Of a stretch of DNA of 8,598 nt, positions 1-5,584 are shown piece after piece. The DNA comes from Acidobacteriota bacterium (lineage in GTDB: Bacteria; Acidobacteriota; Terriglobia; Bryobacterales; Bryobacteraceae). Where the stretch lies: positions 1 through 8,598 of the forward strand of contig JAJYKC010000066.1 of the NCBI GenBank assembly GCA_021788955.1, in the 5' to 3' direction. The notes below the pieces were generated by a model, which did not search any database, was not told where the DNA came from, and saw nothing but the letters and a program-made list of their open reading frames with translations. A program made the translations under genes and the position numbers. The stretch's first letter is position 1. Each line of letters begins with the position of its first letter.

Positions 1-645
1 GAACCGGCGCTCCACAAACAACCAAAGGCAGTAACCGCCAATGAGCGCCAACCCCGTCTCCCGCGCCAGCGGCGCAAGCGCCAGCACCACCCACAGCGGC
101 GCCTCCCGCTCTTCAAGCGCGTACAAAGCAAACCCGGCGCAAAGAGCCACAAGCGCCACATCCACCGTCGCCCGGTCAATCGAAGTCATAGTCGCCGGTA
201 TCGCCAGAAACATCGCGCCCCACGCCGGCCGCCATCCAATCCGCATAAAATACCGCGACGTCCAATACACGCCCAGGGCGACGAACCCCAGCAGCACGGC
301 AAAGTAAGCCGAATCGACCCGCTCATCCTCGCCGAACACCACCGCGTGCGCCAGCGCTGGCACAAGAATCCTCCGCCACCGCAATCCAGGATTGTCGACG
401 AACCGCGCGTAGCCGCGCGCGAGAAACGGATCGTGCGCAATCAGGTGATAGAACTGGCCGTCGTAACCCGCCGAGTTCGGGAACCGGTATACATCCTCGG
501 CGGCAAGCTCCGGCGGAAGCTGTAGCTGCGCGCCAATGTCGTAAAGCCCGGTCCAGTCGCCGTGGTAGTTGAACTGAACCGTCAGCGTCTCCCACACCAG
601 CACCGCAAGCGTCGCCAGCGCGGCGGTAATCGCGGCGCGCCTCAG
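1..645 (-). CDS. Polytopic membrane protein, glycosyltransferase / surface-glycan type (3' end outside window)
   Basis: The frame stays open from the pta stop to the window edge, giving the first 215 codons. The translation has a hydrophobic first helix (about residues 4-18), then an extracytoplasmic-looking stretch with the motif GYDGQFYHL around D62, and then several hydrophobic segments (roughly 105-130, 134-172, 178-195). An LARETG motif lies near E196. A YDGQFY loop after the first helix plus an LARET motif is what I remember from bacterial membrane proteins involved in cell-surface glycopolymer formation, related to GT39/GT87-like enzymes, but no catalytic activity can be assigned. Start choice: no ATG fits. 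CTG at 645 overlaps the pta TGA as CTGA and has GGAGAGAG five bases upstream. GTG at 603 has no ribosome site and would cut off most of helix 1, so CTG is preferred but unusual. It is probably translationally coupled to pta. Confidence 0.7.
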   Translation of the reverse strand, partial: MRRAAITAALATLAVLVWETLTVQFNYHGDWTGLYDIGAQLQLPPELAAEDVYRFPNSAGYDGQFYHLIAHDPFLARGYARFVDNPGLRWRRILVPALAHAVVFGEDERVDSAYFAVLLGFVALGVYWTSRYFMRIGWRPAWGAMFLAIPATMTSIDRATVDVALVALCAGFALYALEEREAPLWVVLALAPLARETGLALIGGYCLWLFVERRF

Positions 646-1625
646 ACTCTCTCTCCGGAAAACATCGCCGTCACCGCCGTCACAATCGCCGTGCCGTACA
701 CATCGTCCGCCGAGCACCCGCGCGAAAGGTCGTTCGCCGGCTTCGCCAGCCCTTGCAGGAAAGGCCCCAGCGCCGCCGCGCCCCCAAGCCGCTCCACCAG
801 CTTGTACCCGATATTCCCCGCCGCGATATTCGGAAACACCAGCGTGTTCGCCCGCCCCGCCACGCTCGACCCCGGCGCTTTCGAATTTCCCACAGCCGCC
901 ACCAGCGCCGCGTCCGCCTGCATCTCGCCGTCGAAATCCACCTCCGGCGCCGCCTGCCGCGCCAGCGTCAGCGCCTCGCGGATCGTCGTAATCGAGTCGT
1001 GCGCCGCGCTCCCTCGCGTCGCAAACGACAGCAGCGCCACCCGCGGCGCCGCCTCCAGCAGCGCCTTGGCGCTCCGCGCGCTCGCCACCGCAATGTCGGC
1101 AAGCTGAGCCGCGTCCGGCTCGATCACCACCGCACAGTCGGCGAATACCAGCAACCCGCCCGCCCCGTAGGACTCATCATGCACCGCCATCAGAAAGCAA
1201 CTCGACACCGTCTTCACGCCGCGCGCCGCGCCAATGCATCGCAGCCCCGCGCGCACCGTCTCCGCCGTCGTGTTCGCCGCGCCGCCCACAAAACCGTCCG
1301 CATCCCCGGCGGCCACCATCAACGCCCCGTGATACAGCGGATGCCCCGCCGCCTCATTCGCTTCGCTCTCCGTGGCGCCTTTCGCGCGGCGACGCTCCAG
1401 ATAGATCCCCGCGTAGCGCTCGCACGCCGCGGCATCGAGCTTCCCGGCCTCGAGCAGCACCGGCTCGATCAGCGCCTCCTCGCGCAGCCGATGGGCCGCT
1501 TTCTGAATGCGCGGATCGCTCCCTTCGGGGAACACAATGCGGGGCCGGCGCGCAAGCTCGCCGAGGCGCCCGCGCTGGCGGTCGAGAAACCGCTGGGCGG
1601 ATGGGGGAATCGTACTCACACTCAC
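642..1625 (-). CDS. pta: Phosphate acetyltransferase, short catalytic form
   Basis: This cytoplasmic enzyme interconverts acetyl-CoA plus phosphate with acetyl phosphate plus CoA. The protein has 327 residues, the length of the stand-alone catalytic (Bacillus/Methanosarcina-like) form without the regulatory N-terminal domains of the E. coli enzyme. Visible motifs: FPEGSDPRI (32-40), a [10 protein letters not shown] stretch followed by [10 protein letters not shown] (107-127), VFADCAV (160-166), [10 protein letters not shown] (232-241), [17 protein letters not shown] (260-276) and [12 protein letters not shown] (298-309). S301, R302 and D308 match the Ser, Arg and Asp I remember as active-site residues of Methanosarcina Pta. 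The start is GTG at 1625 with no good ribosome site. A second in-frame GTG at 1619 is possible. No acetate kinase gene is visible beside it. Butyryl or other acyl specificity cannot be excluded, but the motifs favour Pta/EutD. Confidence 0.93.
   Translation of the reverse strand: MSVSTIPPSAQRFLDRQRGRLGELARRPRIVFPEGSDPRIQKAAHRLREEALIEPVLLEAGKLDAAACERYAGIYLERRRAKGATESEANEAAGHPLYHGALMVAAGDADGFVGGAANTTAETVRAGLRCIGAARGVKTVSSCFLMAVHDESYGAGGLLVFADCAVVIEPDAAQLADIAVASARSAKALLEAAPRVALLSFATRGSAAHDSITTIREALTLARQAAPEVDFDGEMQADAALVAAVGNSKAPGSSVAGRANTLVFPNIAAGNIGYKLVERLGGAAALGPFLQGLAKPANDLSRGCSADDVYGTAIVTAVTAMFSGERV
650..656 (-). promoter_or_regulatory. Shine-Dalgarno deciding the CTG start of the membrane protein
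   Basis: On the minus strand the last codons of pta read GGAGAGAGAG followed by TCTGAGG. The GGAGAGA purine run sits about five bases before the CTG codon at 645-643, the ideal spacing. No comparable site precedes the in-frame GTG at 603. This supports a coupled start at the CTGA overlap. Confidence 0.5.
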
Positions 1626-1648
1626 AAGATAGAATGGAAGCAGCCGCG

Positions 1649-1945
1649 ATGGTCCGTTTCGTTGTCTATCTTTTTCTCAGTATTTTCGTGATCTCCATCG
1701 CACGCGCCCTCATCCGGGCCGTCCTGCAAGGCTTCGCGTCTCTGTTTCAGACACAGCAGTCCACCCCGGCCCGCCAAAAGCCCAGCCCCCCGTCCATCCC
1801 CCTCACCGGCGAACTCAAACGCGATCCCGTCTGCGGCACCTACACCGTCGAAGCTCACGCCATCCGCCAGACCATCAACGGCGAAACCTACTACTTCTGC
1901 TCCAGCCGCTGCCGCGACGAATATGTCGCCGCCTCCCGCCGCTAG
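1649..1945 (+). CDS. Small membrane-anchored YHS/TRASH-like cysteine-motif protein
   Basis: A 98-residue protein with one N-terminal membrane segment (about residues 3-18, [17 protein letters not shown]), an amphipathic stretch, a Pro/Ser-rich linker (about 38-52) and a C-terminal module. The module reads DPVCGTYT (C62), then GETYYFC (C84) and SSRC (C88). This Cys plus Cys-x3-Cys spacing, with YYFCS, resembles YHS/TRASH domains that bind metals. Metal binding is inferred from the pattern only. The membrane end comes first, so the cysteine module is probably cytoplasmic or membrane-peripheral. Start: ATG at 1649 has GGAAG eight bases upstream (1636-1640). In-frame ATGs at 1634 and 1601 would add hydrophilic residues before the helix and lie on top of the divergent pta start. 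Partner and physiological role are unknown. Confidence 0.7.
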   Translation: MVRFVVYLFLSIFVISIARALIRAVLQGFASLFQTQQSTPARQKPSPPSIPLTGELKRDPVCGTYTVEAHAIRQTINGETYYFCSSRCRDEYVAASRR

Positions 1946-1984
1946 TTAGCGCTCGGCCGCATCACGAGTCCGCAGCAGTGAGGA

Positions 1985-1990
1985 TATAAT
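1985..1990 (+). promoter_or_regulatory. Perfect TATAAT -10 element, probably leaderless promoter
   Basis: TATAAT ends seven bases before the ATG at 1998, so a normal transcription start would fall on or next to the first base of the start codon. No Shine-Dalgarno could be transcribed, which points to a leaderless mRNA. Seventeen bases upstream I see only TCACGA, a poor -35 match. Confidence 0.5.
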
Positions 1991-1997
1991 TCAACCC

Positions 1998-2454
1998 ATG
2001 CGAGGAACCGGTGCATGGAAGGGCTCGATTTTCACCGTCATAGCGATCGCGGCCATCGGCTTTCACGCCTACGAGCGAGACCCAGGCAAAAAAGAAATCG
2101 AGTTTGCCGCCGCGGTTGCTGGCGCCGCCGGGATCCTGTACACGATCTGGAGGACGGTTCAGCTTTCCCGCCAGTCGTCGGCGGCGCGGTTCGCCGAACG
2201 CTGGAATGATCCCACCTTCGTGGAGAGGCGCAACGACGTCCGCCGCGTGGTCCAGGGCCGGGCCACGACCAGCGACGTCAGTTCATCCAACCTCGCTGCC
2301 GCTCGAAGCACGCGAAGCCGATGAAGCCACGCTCAAGGACTTCTTCAAAAGCGCCGTCATTCAGAGCGCCGCTGTACTGAAGGACTGGATCGCAGAACGG
2401 CAGAAGACACAACCCACCGCCTACCGTGAATACCTCAAGCTCGCCGAACGTTAG
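1998..2454 (+). pseudogene. Frameshifted DUF4760-like small membrane protein
   Basis: The reading frame from ATG 1998 gives two hydrophobic segments (about residues 9-22 and 35-49, separated by a short charged loop with YERDPGKK) and then ARFAERWNDPTF and RRNDVRRVV. It then runs into unrelated sequence and a stop at 2322-2324. From about 2280 onward the next frame, one base further on, continues with plausible protein: LPLEAREADEATLKDFF, AVLKDWIAERQKTQP and TAYREYLKLAER, stopping at 2452-2454. Membrane helices, then RFxxRWN, then a DWIxxR..YREY tail, is the order I associate with DUF4760-type proteins, so the halves are one broken gene. The change is a net +1 shift between about 2260 and 2295. 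A middle motif I recall in the family (around LNFFEE) is absent in all three frames, so some sequence may also be deleted. A base-calling error cannot be ruled out for the shift itself. Confidence 0.6.
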
Positions 2455-2470
2455 AAAGACAATTGATCTG

Positions 2471-2483
2471 CCGGGCATCCCGG
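2471..2483 (+). terminator. Small GC hairpin after the broken gene
   Basis: CCGGG-CAT-CCCGG forms a 5-bp stem, extendable by CT/AG with one bulged G. It lies 16 bases after the stop of the remnant. No T-run follows, so it would be at best a weak or Rho-assisted terminator. Confidence 0.3.
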
Positions 2484-2551
2484 AGCATCAATCCCAAGTC
2501 GTGTCGTACTTCATCGTCACCCGCTCTCTCTGACCTCGTTATCACCGGCCA

Positions 2552-2567
2552 GCCCCGTAACCGGGGC
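2552..2567. repeat. Perfect 6-bp stem, 4-base loop hairpin
   Basis: GCCCCG-TAAC-CGGGGC is a perfect inverted repeat in the intergenic gap. It has no flanking T-run. It could be a transcript end or a small structured element; the function is not decided by sequence. Confidence 0.35.
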
Positions 2568-2679
2568 ACATGCCGCCTCGCATCCCCAAGCCCAGCATAC
2601 CCCCTTTGCCGGTCGCATCGTCATGCAAGTTTCTGAAACACAACACCAAAAGCATTGTGATCGCGCTCCCGGTCCACGA

Positions 2680-2688
2680 TGCTATCCT
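2680..2688 (+). promoter_or_regulatory. Possible extended -10 promoter of the exonuclease-to-pseudokinase unit
   Basis: TGC-TATCCT matches an extended -10 (TGn plus four of six TATAAT bases), about 33 bases before the ATG at 2722. A TTGTGA (2655-2660) upstream is too far away (about 22 bases) to be a standard -35. Weak evidence. Confidence 0.25.
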
Positions 2689-2721
2689 GGAAGTTTCCGC
2701 GAGGCGAACCAAAGGCGAAGC

Positions 2722-3960
2722 ATGGCGGGTGATATCAACAAGCAACTCGAAATGCTCCGCGCAAAAATCGCGGGCATAAATCAACGCTTCGAATCGCCCC
2801 CCCCCACACGCGAACCGGTTCAATACGACGTCGCCGACGCCCTTCCCGGAACCGAAGTCGAAACCCCGCAAGGCAAACACTGGGAGACTGAAACCCATCA
2901 CGCCGCGCACCGCTACCACGGAAGCGCCTGCGTTGGCGAACTTTCCGATCTTCCGCGGGACCTTTTCCGCGACATCTCCAACGGCGAAGTCCGCGACGCC
3001 GGCCCGGCCGAATGGGCCTTTCTCGACACCGAAACCACCGGACTCGCGGGCGGAGCCGGCACTTTCGCGTTCCTCATCGGAGTCGGAAGAATCACCCCCG
3101 ACGGCTTTCGCGTCCGCCAGTTTTTCCTCCGTGAACCCGGCGAAGAGCCGAGCGTTCTCTCCGCCCTTGCCGCGCATCTCGAACCCTTCCGCGTGCTCGT
3201 CACCTACAACGGCAAGGCCTACGACCAACCCCTGCTTGAAACCCGCTACCGCCTCACACGCGCCCGCCCTCCCTTCGCCCGCATGGATCATCTCGACTTG
3301 CTCTACACCGCGCGGCGCTTGTGGAAGCTGCGCCTGGAAAGCTGCCGCCTCGTCGAAATCGAGTCGCGCATCCTCGGCATCGAGCGGCAGGACGACGTGC
3401 CGGGATCTCTCATCCCGTCGCTGTACTTCGATTACCTCCGCACCGGCCGCGCCGCCCGCCTCGCTTCCGTCTTCTCGCACAACGTCAGCGACATTTTGAC
3501 TCTCGCTTGTTTGTGCGGCATCGCGCCGCGCGCGTTCGTTCCGGCACAGGAGGCCGCCGCCGGCCTGCACGGCGCCGAGATGGTCGGCGTCGCGCGCTGG
3601 TGCCGCCAGATGGGCGACGAAGCGCGCGCGCTCGATCTCTTCCGCGCCGCCATCGAGCGCGGCCTCAACGACGATCTGCTATTCCGAACCCTCTGGGACG
3701 CCGCGGCGCTCGAAAAGAAACTCAGGCAAAGCGCCGCCGCCGTCGTTACGTGGCGGGAACTCGCCGGAGTGCGGAATCCCTTCCGCGCCCAGGCCCTCGA
3801 AGAACTGGCCAAGCACTTCGAGCACCGCGAAGGCAACCCCGCCGCCGCGCTCGAGTTCACCTTGGCCGCGCTGAATCATGAACCCGCTCCGGCTCTGGCC
3901 CGCCGCCGCGAGCGCCTCGAAAAGAAGCTGGCCAAACGCGCCGGAGGCGGGCTGCTCTAG
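2722..3960 (+). CDS. YprB-like RNase-H-fold 3'-5' exonuclease with helical-repeat tail
   Basis: The protein has 412 residues. After an N-terminal coiled-looking segment and a Pro-rich linker comes an RNase-H-like (DEDD-type, PF13482/YprB-like) nuclease domain at about 98-270. The acidic motifs are FLDTETTGL (D102, E104), YNGKAYDQPLLETR (D168) and HNVSDILTL (H253, D257). Together these make the expected two-metal site, so the catalytic set looks complete. Residues about 285-405 are alpha-helical with TPR-like spacing (ARALDLFRAAIERGL, AAAVVTWRELA, AALEFTLAALNHEP), suggesting a protein-binding tail. The substrate is not known for this family; DNA or RNA 3' ends are inferred. The start at 2722 (MAGDINKQL) has a weak AAAGG upstream. 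An in-frame ATG at 2623 would add 33 residues with no domain character. A nine-C run (2797-2805) encodes P26-P28. It is the first gene of an apparent four-gene unit. Confidence 0.82.
   Translation: MAGDINKQLEMLRAKIAGINQRFESPPPTREPVQYDVADALPGTEVETPQGKHWETETHHAAHRYHGSACVGELSDLPRDLFRDISNGEVRDAGPAEWAFLDTETTGLAGGAGTFAFLIGVGRITPDGFRVRQFFLREPGEEPSVLSALAAHLEPFRVLVTYNGKAYDQPLLETRYRLTRARPPFARMDHLDLLYTARRLWKLRLESCRLVEIESRILGIERQDDVPGSLIPSLYFDYLRTGRAARLASVFSHNVSDILTLACLCGIAPRAFVPAQEAAAGLHGAEMVGVARWCRQMGDEARALDLFRAAIERGLNDDLLFRTLWDAAALEKKLRQSAAAVVTWRELAGVRNPFRAQALEELAKHFEHREGNPAAALEFTLAALNHEPAPALARRRERLEKKLAKRAGGGLL
2797..2805 (+). repeat. C9 homopolymer inside the exonuclease reading frame
   Basis: Nine consecutive C bases encode three prolines in the linker ahead of the nuclease domain. 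It is the longest homopolymer I noticed in the window. Gain or loss of one base would put the frame out before any catalytic residue. Confidence 0.6.
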
Positions 3961-3968
3961 CGGCGCCT

Positions 3969-5129
3969 ATGACGCTCACGCGCCAGAACGCCGTCCGCTT
4001 CATCGTCGCCATCGGCATCGTCAGCCTCTTCGCAGACTTCTGCTACGAAGGCGCGCGCAGCATCACCGGACCCTATCTGGCCCAACTCGGCGCCACCGCC
4101 GCCATCGTCGGCCTCGTGAGCGGCTTCGGCGAGCTCGTCGGCTACACCCTCCGCCTGGCCTCCGGCGCCTGGGCGGACCGCACCCGCGCCTACTGGCCGA
4201 TGGTCATCGCCGGCACCATCATCAACCTGGGCGCCGTACCCATGCTCGCGCTCGCCGGGCGCTGGGAAACCGCGGCGTTGCTCATGATCGCCGAACGCGC
4301 CGGCAAGGGACTCCGCACCCCCGCGCGCGACGTCATGCTCTCCGCCGCGGCAAGCGCAACCGGGCGCGGCTGGGGGTTCACTCTCCATGAGGCGCTCGAT
4401 GAAACCGGAGCGCTGCTCGGCCCGCTCGCCGTCGCCGCCGTGCTCCACGCGACCGGTCGCTACCAGAGCGCCTTCGCCATGCTGGCCATCCCCTTCGGCG
4501 CCTCCCTGGCCGCGCTGCTCACCGCCCGCGTCTGGTTTCCCCGCCCACAGGAATTCGAGCGCCGCGCAACAGCCGCCGGCAACGGCGCCGAGCCGCGCTT
4601 GTTCTGGTTCTACGCTGCCGCGGGCGCGCTTCTCGGCTTCGGCATGCTGGATTTCCCCCTGATCGCATTCCACCTCGCCACAACGCACATCATGGCCGCC
4701 GCCGCAATTCCGCTGCTGTTCGCCTCGGCCAACGGCAGCGATGCGCTCCTGCTCCCCGCGTTCGGCAAAGCCTGGGACCGCTTCGGCACGCCCGCGCTCG
4801 TCACCGGCGTCGTCCTCTGCGCGGCGAGCGCGCCGCTCGTACTGCTCGGTGGGAGCCGGGCGGCCATCGCCGGTATGGTCTGCTGGGGCGCCGGCCTCGG
4901 GGCTCACCAGTCGCTGATCCGCGCGGGAATTTCCGAATCGGTCCCCGTCGAGCGGCGCGGCAAGGCGTTTGGCATTTACAATACGATCTACGGGCTCGCG
5001 TGGTTTGCCGGAAGCGCCACGGCGGGTCTGTTGTACGGAGTGCATCGCCCAGCGGTGGCGGCCATGTGCTCCATCGCGCAACTGGCCGCCGTGCCGTTGC
5101 TACTATACGCTGCAAGGAGGGTGGATTGA
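3969..5129 (+). CDS. MFS transporter, unassigned substrate
   Basis: A 386-residue, strongly hydrophobic inner-membrane protein with about 10-12 helices. The first half carries a conserved signature: YEGARSITGPYLAQLG (26-41), SGFGELVGYTLRLASG (51-66) with the loop ADRTRAYW, and then ERAGKGLRTPARDVMLS (109-125) and GWGFTLHEALDETGALLGPL (134-153). I recall this combination from a widespread but uncharacterised MFS family. The second half has LLGFGMLDFPLIAFH (221-235), a cytoplasmic loop with DRFGT (270-274) and ERRGKAFGIYNTIYG (328-342). The ATG begins eight bases after the exonuclease stop, with no clear Shine-Dalgarno of its own. Its stop overlaps the next start as TTGA, so translation is probably coupled along the unit. 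The substrate cannot be read from sequence; a small-molecule exporter or importer is equally possible. Confidence 0.85.
   Translation: MTLTRQNAVRFIVAIGIVSLFADFCYEGARSITGPYLAQLGATAAIVGLVSGFGELVGYTLRLASGAWADRTRAYWPMVIAGTIINLGAVPMLALAGRWETAALLMIAERAGKGLRTPARDVMLSAAASATGRGWGFTLHEALDETGALLGPLAVAAVLHATGRYQSAFAMLAIPFGASLAALLTARVWFPRPQEFERRATAAGNGAEPRLFWFYAAAGALLGFGMLDFPLIAFHLATTHIMAAAAIPLLFASANGSDALLLPAFGKAWDRFGTPALVTGVVLCAASAPLVLLGGSRAAIAGMVCWGAGLGAHQSLIRAGISESVPVERRGKAFGIYNTIYGLAWFAGSATAGLLYGVHRPAVAAMCSIAQLAAVPLLLYAARRVD
5114..5120 (+). promoter_or_regulatory. Strong Shine-Dalgarno for the TTG-started lipoprotein
   Basis: AAGGAGG sits five bases before the TTG at 5126, inside the last codons of the transporter. 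Ideal sequence and spacing decide the start in favour of TTG at 5126 over upstream in-frame codons. Confidence 0.75.
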
Positions 5130-5563
5130 GTCTGCGGGCCTACGGGTGGTTTGCATGCGCTACGGCGGCGCTGGTGTTGCTCGGCGCATGCGGGGAAACC
5201 ATCACACCGAAAGTTTCCTCCAAGCTCGATATGAAGCGGAACGCCGCGGGCGCCGTGGCGATCACGCTCGTGCTCACCAACGAAAGGGATATGGCGACCG
5301 TCCCGCTCATGGTGGCCGTCGACGCCTTCGAACCGGGAACTCCGGACGCGCACAAGCCCGAACCGGTCATCCATCCGGCTCCCTTCGTGCTGAACCGGCA
5401 TGAATCGCGAACGATGACCGCCGAAATCAATACACCGCGCCCGGTGGTGGCGGAGTTGTCGGTGAAAGAGAGCGAGCGCGGCATCCTCCTGGTCGCTCAA
5501 ACCAAGACCATCGACGCCGCCGAACCGCCCGCCCCGGCCCCGGAACCCGCCGGACAAAAATAG
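5126..5563 (+). CDS. Small secreted lipoprotein of unknown function
   Basis: A 145-residue protein starting with TTG, four bases overlapping the transporter stop (TTGA). The N-terminus is a type-II signal peptide: SLR, then the hydrophobic core WFACATAALVLLG, and the lipobox LGAC with C22 as lipidation site, so the mature part is anchored to a membrane facing outside the cytoplasm. G23 and E24 follow the Cys, so there is no Asp-type inner-membrane retention signal. The mature domain (about 25-130) alternates hydrophobic and polar residues (AVAITLVLTNER, VPLMVAVDAFE, RPVVAELSVKES, GILLVAQTKT), which suggests a beta-sandwich. It ends in a Pro/Ala-rich tail (EPPAPAPEP). I recognise no family. 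It sits between a transporter and a receptor-like pseudokinase, so it could be an extracytoplasmic accessory of either; that is inference. Confidence 0.75.
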   Translation: MSLRAYGWFACATAALVLLGACGETITPKVSSKLDMKRNAAGAVAITLVLTNERDMATVPLMVAVDAFEPGTPDAHKPEPVIHPAPFVLNRHESRTMTAEINTPRPVVAELSVKESERGILLVAQTKTIDAAEPPAPAPEPAGQK

Positions 5564-5584
5564 CAGTATGAATGCGTGCACGCC

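Larger units (their letters stand above)
2455..2721. other. Non-coding gap between the remnant and the exonuclease unit
   Basis: I find no convincing gene here. Short frames on both strands lack ribosome sites and family resemblance. The gap holds two small hairpins (2471-2483 and 2552-2567) and a possible extended -10 element (2680-2688) for the downstream unit. Confidence 0.55.

Noticed and set aside
1..603. Short alternative minus-strand frames at 186-440 and 323-595
   Set aside because: They are Arg/Cys-rich shadows in the wrong frame. The frame open from 645 to 1 has membrane helices and conserved-looking motifs.
753..1691. Plus-strand open frame opposite pta (312 codons), Arg/His-rich
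   Set aside because: Shadow of pta. Arg-rich composition with no domain is typical of antisense frames in GC-rich DNA.
1998..2324. A complete 108-residue protein ending at 2324
   Set aside because: The tail after VVQGR is Ser/Arg-rich noise, while plausible continuation lies in the next frame, so a broken longer gene explains the sequence better.
2542..3570. Long minus-strand open frame opposite the exonuclease (342 codons)
   Set aside because: It is antisense to a clear nuclease domain. Its composition is typical of a GC-bias shadow, with no motif or ribosome site. The GMLGLGMRGGM end is low-complexity.
3957..5081. Minus-strand open frame opposite the MFS gene (374 codons)
   Set aside because: Gly/Glu/Asp-rich translation without secondary-structure pattern; the plus frame has obvious transporter helices.
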